Part shown: in pieces, positions 22,937 through 31,398 of the stretch
Layout of the letters: each line of letters starts with the position of its first letter
Position numbering within the stretch: the stretch's first letter is position 1
NCBI GenBank assembly: GCA_964346295.1
Contig: CAYFUG010000009.1
Coordinates: 1-48,487, forward strand
DNA from: CAYFUG01 sp964346295
Lineage (GTDB): Bacteria > Patescibacteriota > Minisyncoccia > Moranbacterales > DUUL01
Length of the DNA: 48,487 nt
Direction of reading: 5' to 3'
Program-made: the position numbers and the translations under genes
The notes under the pieces: model-generated
What the model was told of the DNA's origin: nothing
The model's input: only the letters and a program-made list of their open reading frames with translations
Database searches by the model: none

Positions 22937-23200
22937 ATGGGGAAGATCAGGGTGATATTCGAAGAGGCCGACAATTGGAAATTTCCTGCAAGTAATAAGT
23001 CTCAGGGCCCGGGCATTGAAAGGGGAGAGGAACATATCCTTGAGTCAAGAGGGCTTGTTGATGAAAGCTCAAGACAGCAGGATATTTGGTGGGTTAAGGA
23101 GCTATGCGGAGAAACAGTTGGATTTTCTGATTGGGAGTTGGTCTCTATGAGAGAAGCCGGCCAAGTTTCCTGGATTCAGATTGATCAGCAGGCGGCGTAG
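22937..23200 (+). CDS. Hypothetical protein, 87 aa
   Basis: Start fixed at ATG 22937 by AAGGAGG five nucleotides upstream; the open frame extends further but without a usable start. Acidic, Trp-rich, soluble sequence (MGKIRVIFEEADNWKF, later DIWWVKELCGE and SDWELVSMREAGQ). It ends 25 nt before a strong terminator. It has the style of the other short SD-led accessory genes. No family recognised. Confidence 0.6.
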   Translation: MGKIRVIFEEADNWKFPASNKSQGPGIERGEEHILESRGLVDESSRQQDIWWVKELCGETVGFSDWELVSMREAGQVSWIQIDQQAA

Positions 23201-23224
23201 CCCCAGCGCGGGCGCGTCGGAGAG

Positions 23225-23258
23225 CAGGGATTAACCGATATCGGTCGATCCCTGTTTT
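23225..23258 (+). terminator. Intrinsic terminator after the 87-aa gene
   Basis: CAGGGAT/ATCCCTG outer stem with inner ACCGA/TCGGT, then TTTT. Confidence 0.85.
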
Positions 23259-23275
23259 CAATTGTTTTTAGGCGA

Positions 23276-23304
23276 TTGGATTTTTTGGTGGGGCGTGGTA
23301 AAAT
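23276..23304 (+). promoter_or_regulatory. Sigma-70 promoter giving a leaderless antitoxin-type mRNA
   Basis: TTGGAT, 17-nt spacer, TAAAAT. The ATG at 23311 lies at the expected transcription start, seven nucleotides past the -10 box. Confidence 0.6.
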
Positions 23305-23310
23305 TATTAT

Positions 23311-23616
23311 ATGAAGGCAAAAATATTAGAGAAAAATTCTTTGTTTTGGGATGTTGTAGAGGTCGATCCCCAGAAACATGCCCGGTTCGTAATCGAGCGA
23401 GTGCTTAACTTTGGTGATCAGGAAGATTTTGCCTGGTTGCGAGGTTTTTATGAAGACGATCAGATTAAAGAGGTGGTTAAGCGGAGCCGAAACTTGAATG
23501 CTAAATCTCAAAATTTTTGGTGCCTATATTTCAATATTAAACCCGAAGAATGTATCCAGAAACCATCAATTCAGCGACAAAGCGCGTTTGGGAGAAGATT
23601 GTCGAAAACTCCCTAG
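23311..23616 (+). CDS. DUF6922-like protein, putative antitoxin partner
   Basis: 101 residues. The pattern LFWDVVEVDPQKHARFVIERV, then LNFGDQEDFAWL and a KRSRNLNAKSQNFW segment match the DUF6922-type proteins found directly upstream of AbiEii-like nucleotidyltransferases. Its 3' end overlaps the AbiEii-like gene by 67 nt, which implies tight coupling. An antitoxin role is inferred from this arrangement. Probably leaderless from the promoter just upstream. The last 20 residues differ from the second copy at 41494 and seem to arise from the overlap. Confidence 0.7.
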   Translation: MKAKILEKNSLFWDVVEVDPQKHARFVIERVLNFGDQEDFAWLRGFYEDDQIKEVVKRSRNLNAKSQNFWCLYFNIKPEECIQKPSIQRQSAFGRRLSKTP

Positions 23617-24164
23617 CCAAGGATTTTTACCTGGTAGGAGGAACGGCCTTAGCTATTCAAATGGGACACAGAGAATCTATTGACTTGGATTGGTTTGGTA
23701 AGGGTGATTTTGATGTTAAGAGGCTTAAAGAGAAGCTCTCCGATTTGGGTGAGTTGCGAATAGAAGCCGAAGAAGAAAGCACTTTGCATGCTAGCTTAGA
23801 CCGAGTAAAAGTGACTTTTTTGAGTTATTCTTATCCGCTAATTTTCCCTTTGATCGATTTTGAGGGTGGTTTTTTGGCTGACAAGAGGGATATAGCTACT
23901 ATGAAGTTAGATGCGATTTCTTCTCGAGGGAGCAAAAAAGATTTTGTTGATCTTTATTTTTTATTAAAAGAGTATTCCTTGGGAGAATTACTGGGTTTAT
24001 TCGAAAGAAAATATCGAGGAATCAAATATAATCAGCTGCACTTAATTAAAAGTCTTACCTACTTTAAAGATGCTGAGGAAGAGCCACTACCTAAAATGAT
24101 TCAGAAGGTGAGCTGGGAGGGCGTTAAAAGCACCATTCAGAGGGAGGTTAAAAAATTAGTTTAA
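23550..24164 (+). CDS. AbiEii/AbiGii-type nucleotidyltransferase, putative toxin
   Basis: 204 residues. The nucleotidyltransferase signature FYLVGGTALAIQMGHRESID followed by LDWF gives the GG and DxD metal-binding residues (about 27-49). The middle DFEGGFLADKRDIATMKLDAI and the Lys/Asp element RGSKKDFVDLYFLL are also typical of the family. In the AbiE and MenAT systems the enzyme modifies RNA or tRNA 3' ends and blocks translation. The start MYPETINSATK is the canonical opening. A paralogous pair lies at 41494-42406. Confidence 0.85.
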   Translation: MYPETINSATKRVWEKIVENSLAKDFYLVGGTALAIQMGHRESIDLDWFGKGDFDVKRLKEKLSDLGELRIEAEEESTLHASLDRVKVTFLSYSYPLIFPLIDFEGGFLADKRDIATMKLDAISSRGSKKDFVDLYFLLKEYSLGELLGLFERKYRGIKYNQLHLIKSLTYFKDAEEEPLPKMIQKVSWEGVKSTIQREVKKLV

Positions 24165-24192
24165 GACAGTCTCTAAAATTGAAAATAAAAGC

Positions 24193-24771
24193 ATGATTGC
24201 CAAATTAACTGGAAAAGTAGACAGCGTGCGGGATGAAACAATTGTTCTAGAGGTAGGCGGAGTGGGCTATCAGGTGTTTTTGACGGGAGTGGCGGTGGGA
24301 CGAGTAGTCCGATTAGAAGAGGCGCAATTATGGATTCACACTTATGTACGCGAGGACCAGTTGACTCTTTACGGCTTTGAGACAATTGCTGAATTGGACT
24401 TTTTCAAGCTGCTGATTTCAGTTTCCGGAGTGGGACCCAAAGCGGCTCTGGGAATTTTGACTATTGCTAGTGTAGCTACCCTCAAGCAGGCCATTTTGGG
24501 GGATGATCCCACGATCTTGACCAAAGTCTCGGGAATTGGGAAGCGTACAGCTGGCCGGGTGGTGCTGGAACTCAAAAATAAAGTTAAGGATCTACCGGTA
24601 GGTGAAGGCGAGGAGTTGACTGCTGAAGCCAGCGAAGATTGGGAGGCTCTAGAGGCTTTGATGGCGATGGGCTATTCGGCGGCCCAGGCTCGAGCAGCTC
24701 TGGACAAAGTCCCAGAAGAAATCAAAGGACTAGAAGGACGAATCAGGGCAGCCCTGAAGGCTAGCTCTTAG
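24193..24771 (+). CDS. ruvA: Holliday junction branch migration protein RuvA
   Basis: DNA-binding subunit of the RuvAB motor in homologous recombination. 192 residues, normal length. Domain I begins MIAKLTGKVDSV and includes VGGVGYQVFLT. The tandem helix-hairpin-helix motifs are LLISVSGVGPKAALGIL and LTKVSGIGKRTAGRVV. The C-terminal domain III (about 145-192, DWEALEALMAMGYSAAQA) would contact RuvB. ruvB and ruvC are not in the window. No Shine-Dalgarno. It follows the AbiEii-like gene by 28 nt. Confidence 0.97.
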   Translation: MIAKLTGKVDSVRDETIVLEVGGVGYQVFLTGVAVGRVVRLEEAQLWIHTYVREDQLTLYGFETIAELDFFKLLISVSGVGPKAALGILTIASVATLKQAILGDDPTILTKVSGIGKRTAGRVVLELKNKVKDLPVGEGEELTAEASEDWEALEALMAMGYSAAQARAALDKVPEEIKGLEGRIRAALKASS

Positions 24772-24876
24772 GTTACTTTGGTGTTTCTGTTGACCTGCTA
24801 AGTGGGGCAAACAAGGAGATAGACAAAATGTTTTTAAGATAGCTTATAAAATGATCGGCTAAGATTATTTATTGCT

Positions 24877-26619
24877 ATGAAACAACTTATTCGAGAACAA
24901 ATTGAATCTGCTATTAAGCAAGCCTTTCCAGAATTGAGTGGAGAGGGGCAGGTTTTGGGTGAGCAAGAAATTGAAGTATCTCAACCGCTGGAGCAGTTTG
25001 GTGATTATGCCACTAATGTGGCTCTGAAATTGGCAGGTAGGCTGAAAAAGAACCCGTTGGAGATTACTGGGGAGATTCAAAAAGTCCTAAAAAAAGACGA
25101 CAAGAGCGCTTTTGCTAAGATAGAAGTGCAGCCTCCGGGGTTTCTGAATTTTTTTCTTGGAGAAGAAATATTAAATTCTCAAGTAGGCGAAATTCTTCAA
25201 CTTGGTCAAGAATACGGTTACTTTCAAAAAGGTGAGGGCAGGCAAGTGATGGTAGAATTTGGTCAACCCAATACTCACAAGGCGGTGACGGTGGGGCACT
25301 TGCGAAGCGCGATTTCTGGTTTAGCGGTAGTGAGGCTTTTGGAGAATCTGGATTATCAGGTGGTAAAAGCTAATTATTTTGGCGATGTAGGGATGCATGT
25401 GGCCAAAGCCACCTGGGCGGTAGCTCAGGCGGATCTTCCGGAAGGCTTTGAGCAATGGGATTCTTTAAAGCGCATGAACTGGATCAATCAGCGCTATGTG
25501 GAGGGGGCGGCAGCCTTCAAAGTCGATTCTAAGGCCGAAGCCGAAATCCGAGCGATTAATAAGGAGGTTTATGCCGGAGAGGGTCCGCGTTATGATCTTT
25601 ATCGTCAATTACGCCGGTGGAGTCGAGAGCACCAGGCTGATTTTTTTGTCGATCTGGGAATCCAGTACGATCGAGAGTATCCCGAAAGCGAGGTTTATCC
25701 GGAGGCGCGGCGAATTGTGCAGCAATACCAGGGTGATATTTTTCAACAAAGTCGAGGGGCTTGGATCTATGATGGAGAAAAAGCGGGGCTGACTACTTGG
25801 GTCTATTTGACCAGCGAGGGCAATCCTACTTATTCTTCTAAGGATTTAGCTTTGGCTCTGAAAAAGTTTGAGGAATATCCTGATTTAGAGCGGGTAATTG
25901 TTACTACTTCAGTGGAGCAAGCTGATTATTTTAAAGCGCTAATTTATTGTCTGGAACAAATTAGGCCCCAGCTGAAAGGGAAGTATCAGCACTTGCCGTT
26001 TGGGTGGCTATTGATGAATCATAAAAAAACCAGCTCTCGAATGGGAAAGACGGTTAAAGCTCAAGAGCTGCTTCAGGAGGTCCAAGAAGTGGCGCGAAAA
26101 AAGATTTCTGAGAGTAAGGGCTATGGCCAAGAATTAGAGCAAGAAATTGTTAAAAAAGTAGCCTTAGCAGGTTTGAAGTTTCTGATTCTCTCTCACGAGT
26201 TTCGTAAGGATATTAATTACGACCCGGATAAATTTTTGAGCCTCAAGGGTTTTTCTGGGCCGTTTGTGCTGTATGCTTATGTACGAATTCAGTCTGTTTT
26301 GGCCCAGGCTTCCTCGGATTGGAAGGAGCCTGGGGGTCGTCTTGAGCTAAAAGAGGCGGCAGAACAGCGACTAGCCAAAAAGTTGATCGTCTATCCCGAT
26401 GTAGCCTGGGAGGCGGGGGTGCAGTTGGCACCGCATTTGTTGTGTATCTATTTGCACGAGGTAGCCCAACTTTTTAACACTTTTTATGAGCAGTGCCCGA
26501 TTCTCAAAGCTGATAGCGAAGAATCACAAAAAACTCGTCTAGTATTAGCCAAAGCGACCGGCCAGGTGCTAAAAAACGGATTGGGATTATTGAGTATTGA
26601 AGTGACGGATAAGATGTGA
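24877..26619 (+). CDS. argS: Arginine--tRNA ligase
   Basis: Class I aminoacyl-tRNA synthetase, 580 residues. The N-terminal Add-1 domain (about 1-110) contains SQPLEQFGDYATNVALKLAG. The HIGH-type motif is GQPNTHKAVTVGHLRSA near 130, and the KMSKS loop reads TSSRMGKTV near 388. The C-terminal anticodon-binding helical domain ends with the typical GLLSIEVTDKM. The ATG lies in an AT-rich leader with no Shine-Dalgarno. A GTAC-core hairpin repeat begins at its stop codon. Confidence 0.97.
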   Translation: MKQLIREQIESAIKQAFPELSGEGQVLGEQEIEVSQPLEQFGDYATNVALKLAGRLKKNPLEITGEIQKVLKKDDKSAFAKIEVQPPGFLNFFLGEEILNSQVGEILQLGQEYGYFQKGEGRQVMVEFGQPNTHKAVTVGHLRSAISGLAVVRLLENLDYQVVKANYFGDVGMHVAKATWAVAQADLPEGFEQWDSLKRMNWINQRYVEGAAAFKVDSKAEAEIRAINKEVYAGEGPRYDLYRQLRRWSREHQADFFVDLGIQYDREYPESEVYPEARRIVQQYQGDIFQQSRGAWIYDGEKAGLTTWVYLTSEGNPTYSSKDLALALKKFEEYPDLERVIVTTSVEQADYFKALIYCLEQIRPQLKGKYQHLPFGWLLMNHKKTSSRMGKTVKAQELLQEVQEVARKKISESKGYGQELEQEIVKKVALAGLKFLILSHEFRKDINYDPDKFLSLKGFSGPFVLYAYVRIQSVLAQASSDWKEPGGRLELKEAAEQRLAKKLIVYPDVAWEAGVQLAPHLLCIYLHEVAQLFNTFYEQCPILKADSEESQKTRLVLAKATGQVLKNGLGLLSIEVTDKM

Positions 26620-26760
26620 GCTTTCCAAATTTTTAAAAATTTTGGTGTTGCAAGCTGCGTTTGGCACTCAATGTACCAACCAGTACGGCTTACACCAATT
26701 CTCGTTTGTACCCCTGCCTGCCGGCAGGCAGGTAAAAATTTTCTAAAATTTGAAAGCCTC
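26619..26760. repeat. GTAC-core dispersed hairpin repeat, copy D
   Basis: Ends GAGCTTTCCAAATTTTTAAA and AAAATTTGAAAGCCTC are inverted repeats. Core TGTACCAACCAGTACGG at 26671-26687. The right arm carries the 20-bp palindrome CCTGCCTGCCGGCAGGCAGG at 26714-26733, which looks inserted. It begins inside the argS stop codon. Confidence 0.75.
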
Positions 26761-26883
26761 ATAATTTTTGATGGAGGAGAAGAACTCCTTCAAAAACGAA
26801 AGCCTCTTATGGGGAATATTTTTAGTTGCTGTGTTTTTGGTTTTTTGATTTGGCAAATTTAAAAAAGTATGGTAAAAAAAGTT

Positions 26884-26978
26884 GCTGGGAAGACCGATGA
26901 CAAAAAGTAATCGGGCAGCGGCTCATAATCTTTGGTTAGTTCTTAAAATCTTTGGAAGGGATCAAGTTTATTGATCCC
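26884..26978 (+). promoter_or_regulatory. Two stem-loops in the leader of the protease gene
   Basis: The first (26884-26919) has GCTG/CAGC and CCGAT/ATCGG stems. The second (26958-26978) is GGGATCAA/TTGATCCC and ends at the Shine-Dalgarno GGGGAGGGAG of the gene at 26990. They could control translation, but no known riboswitch class is recognised. Confidence 0.4.
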
Positions 26979-26989
26979 GGGGAGGGAGT

Positions 26990-28042
26990 ATGTCTAGGAA
27001 AGTCATATTGGCTTTTTTTATGGTTGCGGGGATGTTTTCTTTAGTAGGAGCAGAGGATAATTATGAACTTCAAAATATCCCTCATTATGTGATTGTTCAA
27101 AAAACCACTCTTCCGGATGGAGCAGTGGGATGGAGGAAGCCAGGAGGAGCGGAGGTTCTTAAGGCGGGAAATGGAGAGACTTACCTGGGGACTGTTGCCC
27201 ATGTTGTTTATGAGGGCGGTAAAATTAAAGAGGGCCTTTTCCTGGTTTATGGAGATGATGCCTATAGCCTCTGGCTTACCATGAATAATCTCGTGAAAGG
27301 CGACGAGAATCTGGTTTCCATGATTCCGATTAATCCTGAGAATGTTTTTATTCCCGAGGAGTATGTTAAGGGGCTATCAGGTGAGGAATTGGAATATCCA
27401 AGAATCCAGTGGGACCTGGCCATTTTCAAAGTAGCTAAGTCCTTTCCGATTACTTTTGAAATGGTGGAAACGAGTCGGACTTTCTCAGGCAGTGATTTTT
27501 TCTGGGTCAATTACAGGGGTGAGCCTTATTATGTTCCCCAGAAAACCGAGGCCTTTTTTTATGATGTCACTGGCCGAAATAATTTTCGAATGGCTGATGC
27601 AGAAAGGACTCGCATCAGCGGCTGGTACAATCTTTTTCTCGAGCTCTCAATCGACCTCAAGCTTCCTTCTGGTAGCAGTGGAATGTCGGCAATTATCTGG
27701 GAAGGGAGCAGGCCCCTTTTGATTGGGTTCAACATGGGAGGGGTTAGAAAAGCAGTGGGCGAGAGTTATGCCATTGTCACAAAAATCTCTGATCCTCAAA
27801 TCCAGGAGTGGATAAAAGGGGTCTTAGAAGGAAAGGTGGTGCCAGGGGTTTCGGGTCTTCCAGAGGAGCCTCCAAAGGCCCCGCCACAGTTTAACTCGGG
27901 CGACGCCGTTAGAGCGCTTAAAGTTTTAACGAGCATAAGCCCGGATTTTTCTGAAGGCTTTCCTGATCTAGACAAGGATGGCAAGTTTGGATTGCCTGAT
28001 GTCATTTTCATTCTTCGGGCGTTGGCAGCAGAATCTACCTGA
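26990..28042 (+). CDS. Secreted trypsin-like serine protease with dockerin-like tail
   Basis: 350 residues. The signal peptide (1-20) ends at LVGAE. A chymotrypsin-fold triad is readable: His71 in GTVAHVV, Asp142 in WDLAIFKV, Ser230 in LPSGSSGMSA. After a Pro-rich linker (about 285-300) the last 50 residues contain GDAVRALKVL and the calcium-loop-like DLDKDGKFGLPDVIFIL, i.e. one or one and a half dockerin type I repeats. That suggests either attachment to a cohesin-like partner or simple calcium stabilisation; no cohesin is seen in the window. A strong GGGGAGGGAG Shine-Dalgarno precedes the ATG and a strong terminator follows. Confidence 0.75.
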   Translation: MSRKVILAFFMVAGMFSLVGAEDNYELQNIPHYVIVQKTTLPDGAVGWRKPGGAEVLKAGNGETYLGTVAHVVYEGGKIKEGLFLVYGDDAYSLWLTMNNLVKGDENLVSMIPINPENVFIPEEYVKGLSGEELEYPRIQWDLAIFKVAKSFPITFEMVETSRTFSGSDFFWVNYRGEPYYVPQKTEAFFYDVTGRNNFRMADAERTRISGWYNLFLELSIDLKLPSGSSGMSAIIWEGSRPLLIGFNMGGVRKAVGESYAIVTKISDPQIQEWIKGVLEGKVVPGVSGLPEEPPKAPPQFNSGDAVRALKVLTSISPDFSEGFPDLDKDGKFGLPDVIFILRALAAEST

Positions 28043-28080
28043 GGCCTGAAATAGGAAGGCTCTAGACGACCAAAAATCAA

Positions 28081-28119
28081 ACAGACCTCCTGGGACATTG
28101 TCCTGGGAGGTCTGTTTTT
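28081..28119 (+). terminator. Strong intrinsic terminator after the protease gene
   Basis: ACAGACCTCC/GGAGGTCTGT with inner GGGAC/GTCCT pairing, then TTTTTA. Confidence 0.92.
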
Positions 28120-28145
28120 ATTTCTGTATTTCCCATTTCCCCAAC

Positions 28146-28176
28146 AAAAAACAGGGCTGCACACACCCTGTTTTTT
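28146..28176. terminator. Bidirectional terminator between protease and RRM genes
   Basis: AAAAAACAGGG/CCCTGTTTTTT. The symmetric A and T runs serve both strands; it probably ends the minus-strand RRM transcript. Confidence 0.85.
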
Positions 28177-28230
28177 GTTTGTTTGTCCGAATCTAATATC
28201 TAAGCTAAAAAAGAGACTTTGATAACTTGA

Positions 28231-28539
28231 CTAGTAGCGATCGTTGCGGGGCTTAGGAGGACGAGCCTCATTAACCACTAGCGGACGACCGTTTAATTCG
28301 TACTCGTTCAGAGCTTCGACGGCTTTATCAGCATCTTTTTCGTTAACAAAAGTTACGAATCCGAAGCCTTTGGAGCGACCGGAGAATTTGTCGGTAACAA
28401 TTACGGCACCTTCTTTTCGGCGACCGGTTTCTTCGTCTACCTCGTCAGCAATTAGTTCTCCGTACTGGGAAAAGAGCTCGCGTAGATCGTCTACGGTAGC
28501 GCCCCATTCAATGTTTCCCACGAATAGTTTTTTTGACAT
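28231..28539 (-). CDS. RRM-type RNA-binding protein
   Basis: 102 residues from ATG 28539; the open frame extends upstream only through an AT-rich leader. Single RNA recognition motif: RNP2 is KLFVGNIEW near residue 4 and RNP1 is RSKGFGFVTF near 57, followed by ALNEYELNGRPLVVNEARP. Short bacterial RRM proteins of this kind are thought to be RNA chaperones and are often cold-responsive in cyanobacteria; function here is inferred. The long leader of about 100 nt might carry regulation. No Shine-Dalgarno. Confidence 0.95.
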   Translation of the reverse strand: MSKKLFVGNIEWGATVDDLRELFSQYGELIADEVDEETGRRKEGAVIVTDKFSGRSKGFGFVTFVNEKDADKAVEALNEYELNGRPLVVNEARPPKPRNDRY

Positions 28540-28853
28540 GCGTTGTTTGCGTAAATAAATAAAAATAAAAAGGCAAGCAAGGAGCTTGTCTTTATTAACG
28601 AACAAACAAATAGTTTAACTGTGCACCTTAACTAAATGACCGGTCGCGAATAAGAAAACTCTAGCTTACTTGAAGGAAAGTGTAACAGATAAAATTGTTT
28701 TTGACAAGAGGAGAGCTGATTGTCTGGTTTTTAGGGCAAATTCAAAACCCAAAATTTAAATAGGCAAAAATGTACTTCAGAAAATAAAACTAGTAAAGTC
28801 GGGAGGGGAAGAGGACGAAAATATTTCTCCGCTATAGATTTTTAGGTTTGATC

Positions 28854-30311
28854 TTATTCTTCATTAACTAATACTTGGCCGTCTTGGTCGACGATAGGGG
28901 CAGGTTTTTCATTTTCGGGTTTTTGAGAATTCTGATCTTGATTTTCTTGGGCTTCAAAGTAGTCAAGACTTTCTTCTGTTAGGCAGATTACAATGTCGTA
29001 ACTGGAAATTAAGTCCTTCCGATAAATCACTCGGGTTTCCAGTTTTTCTGCCAGGTCGCTCAGGGTATAAGCCTTAGTAGGGTCGGAGAAGCTTACCAGG
29101 GCATCTTGACCCACACAAAGCCCATCTCCAAAGGAAGGGCTTTTGAAGGTTACTTGAGCATAACCAAAATCTCGGAAAATTTTCTCAGTGCGGTAGTAAT
29201 GGCCACCGCGAGGGGGTACTACTGCTAAATTGGCAGCCTCTTTTTGGATGGCAGCTCGTTTTTGTTTGATTTGATTCAGGTCGAAAATATTTTCTGCCAC
29301 AGCTTGAACTTGACTGTAATTGCGAGCGCGGGGCAGAAGAACATAAGCGGATACCCCACCTAAGGGCACATGAGAGGAGGCTAGGAGGGCGTCTTTGCTC
29401 CAGGCATCCAAAACATAGTTAGTGGTCTGATAGACATTAACATTGCGACCTAGCTCTAAAAAAGCAGGAATTTCCGAAAGTTGAATGTCAGTTTTAAGAT
29501 GCTTGCCTAGAGTTTTGACCAGACGATTAATACGAGCCGGGTTGGTTAAAGTGCCTAGAGAGAGAGCTTTCTTTTTAGCAGCGGCGATCACTTGCTGTTG
29601 GCGAGCAGCTCGGCCAAAATCTCCGCCGCTAGTGTGGCGCACTCGGGCATATTTAAGAGCAGTTTCGGCATCTAGATGTTGATAGCCTTTTTCAATCTCA
29701 AAAGTCTCGTAAGAGTAATTGGGTCCCGGGAAGCGGGGATCATAAATATCTTTAGGCACCTCCAGGTCAATTCCTCCTAATTCCTCGATGATTTGCTGAA
29801 ATCCCTCAAAGTCTAATGCCACAAAGTAGTGAATTTTCTGAGCGGTGATTTCTTCTACGGTTGCCTTGATGCCGTTGATAGCTTGGGAGTCACCTAGGTT
29901 TTTATTACGGCGACCATAGGCATAAACAGCATTGATCTTGGTGTGTACTCGGGTCTCAGGAATATTTACATATAAATCTCGAGGAATAGAAAAGAGACTG
30001 GTTTGATAAGTCTGGGGATTAATAGAGGCTAGCATGATAGTATCTGTCAGGTCTTTCCCTTTGTGACCTTCTCCTCCTAAGCCTAAAAGTAAAATATTAA
30101 TCCGACCCTCTTTTTCTCCTCGCAGAGGACGGTCACTTTCTCCTAGAAAAGCCTTGGCTGTGTCAAAAACTCCCTTCACTTGAGGATTGGGATCTTCGGC
30201 GTAGGAAGAAAGGATTTTTTGAACTTGAAAAGCCTGGAAACCCAAAAAAACTCCGTAACTGAGGAGGATTAAAAAGCAGACTGTTAACAAACGGAGGATG
30301 AATTTGAACAT
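28854..30311 (-). CDS. LCP (LytR-CpsA-Psr) family wall-polymer ligase
   Basis: 485 residues from ATG 30311 (a TTG opens the frame earlier). One N-terminal membrane segment (about 5-27) is followed by the LCP domain (about 70-225): NILLLGLGGEG, DLTDTIMLASINP, SLFSIPRDLYVNIP, then DFEGFQQIIEELGGIDLEVP and the Arg motif ALKYARVRHTSGGDFGRAARQ. The C-terminal part (about 355-450) resembles the LytR_C domain, and the end is a Glu/Gln-rich tail. LCP enzymes transfer glycopolymers from lipid carriers to peptidoglycan or proteins outside the membrane. The amidase gene upstream on the same strand fits an envelope role. Confidence 0.92.
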   Translation of the reverse strand: MFKFILRLLTVCFLILLSYGVFLGFQAFQVQKILSSYAEDPNPQVKGVFDTAKAFLGESDRPLRGEKEGRINILLLGLGGEGHKGKDLTDTIMLASINPQTYQTSLFSIPRDLYVNIPETRVHTKINAVYAYGRRNKNLGDSQAINGIKATVEEITAQKIHYFVALDFEGFQQIIEELGGIDLEVPKDIYDPRFPGPNYSYETFEIEKGYQHLDAETALKYARVRHTSGGDFGRAARQQQVIAAAKKKALSLGTLTNPARINRLVKTLGKHLKTDIQLSEIPAFLELGRNVNVYQTTNYVLDAWSKDALLASSHVPLGGVSAYVLLPRARNYSQVQAVAENIFDLNQIKQKRAAIQKEAANLAVVPPRGGHYYRTEKIFRDFGYAQVTFKSPSFGDGLCVGQDALVSFSDPTKAYTLSDLAEKLETRVIYRKDLISSYDIVICLTEESLDYFEAQENQDQNSQKPENEKPAPIVDQDGQVLVNEE

Positions 30312-30440
30312 GGGGTAGGGAAATTTCAAATTTCAAACTTCAAAACAATTTTAAATATCTAAATAAACAAGCATCAAAGGCCAGCTGGTTAACTAAGGTT
30401 TCTCCCTTTTGCTTCGCTTTAGAGAAAGCATTGGTTATTT

Positions 30441-31325
30441 TTATTTGATCTTATCCCAATCAAAGTTCCAAGGATCAGTTTTGCGGTCGGGGGCAATGTC
30501 GTTATGGCCCAGGGTGTATTTAATAGAATATTGATCTTCTAGATAATTCAAAAGTTCATTTAAAGCTTGATATTGGGATTTAGTGTAGTTTTCCTCTTTG
30601 GTGTTCATTATCTCGATTCCTAAAGAGAAACTGTTGACGCTGGTACGGCCATCGGGGACTTGACTTTGGCCGGCGTGATAGGCGATATCTTGGTCTCGAA
30701 CTAGTTGATAAATTTTACCCTTGCGGTCAATCAAATAGTGGGCGGCCACACCGTACTGGCGGTATTCTTCCACTAATCCCGAATAACTGTAAGGTTCGTC
30801 TCCCAAGGCGTCATAAGAAGAATGAAGGATTATAGTGTCAATTTTTCGCCCGGAAGTTTTTTGATGACCGAAGCTTACTAAGTCTTGTTTGATGGGGGGC
30901 TTTTCAGCAGCATCTTCTTTTTCATCTTCTTCGCCATTTTTATTTTTCTCACTCTCGTCATTTTCTTGATTCGTCTCATCTTTTGGATTCTCTGAGTCTT
31001 GAGTTTGATTGGAGCCTTCTTTTATTTCAAGAGTAGAGTTGCTTTCCTGGGGATTAGAATTCTCCCCCGAGTCACTTTCTGCTAGGGAGGAGTTATGGGA
31101 GTTGTCTTTTTGACTCTCTTTTTGCTTGCCTAACACCTGCGGATTAGGTTGTTCTTTTACCTCAGATTCTGCTTCTTGAGAAATATTATCGATGATAATA
31201 TTTTGATCAGTGGCGTTTTTTTTAAACAAAAACCATCCGCCCACAATTATTAGCAGGAACAGCAAAAATAAACCCCCTCCGATTTTTAAAGGCAATCGGC
31301 TTTGGTTATTTGGTGATATTTTCAT
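30441..31325 (-). CDS. Membrane-anchored N-acetylmuramoyl-L-alanine amidase (Amidase_2)
   Basis: 294 residues from ATG 31325 (TTG 31343 is an alternative). One membrane segment (about 14-34) and an acidic low-complexity linker (about 45-145, Glu/Asn/Ser-rich) place the catalytic domain outside the cell. The domain (about 150-294) has the zinc ligand His in TIILHSSYD, VAAHYLIDRKGKIYQLV, IAYHAGQSQ, LGIEIMN, and the closing LGHNDIAPDRKTDPW with the last ligands. It would cut the bond between muramic acid and the stem peptide. The long acidic linker probably spans the wall. It is followed by the LCP gene on the same strand. Confidence 0.92.
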   Translation of the reverse strand: MKISPNNQSRLPLKIGGGLFLLFLLIIVGGWFLFKKNATDQNIIIDNISQEAESEVKEQPNPQVLGKQKESQKDNSHNSSLAESDSGENSNPQESNSTLEIKEGSNQTQDSENPKDETNQENDESEKNKNGEEDEKEDAAEKPPIKQDLVSFGHQKTSGRKIDTIILHSSYDALGDEPYSYSGLVEEYRQYGVAAHYLIDRKGKIYQLVRDQDIAYHAGQSQVPDGRTSVNSFSLGIEIMNTKEENYTKSQYQALNELLNYLEDQYSIKYTLGHNDIAPDRKTDPWNFDWDKIK

Positions 31326-31398
31326 TTTTAAATTTGTTTGCAAATAAAACCGTCTGAAAATATTGTGCCAGAAAAAAAGTTGTCTGGCAATGATTCTT

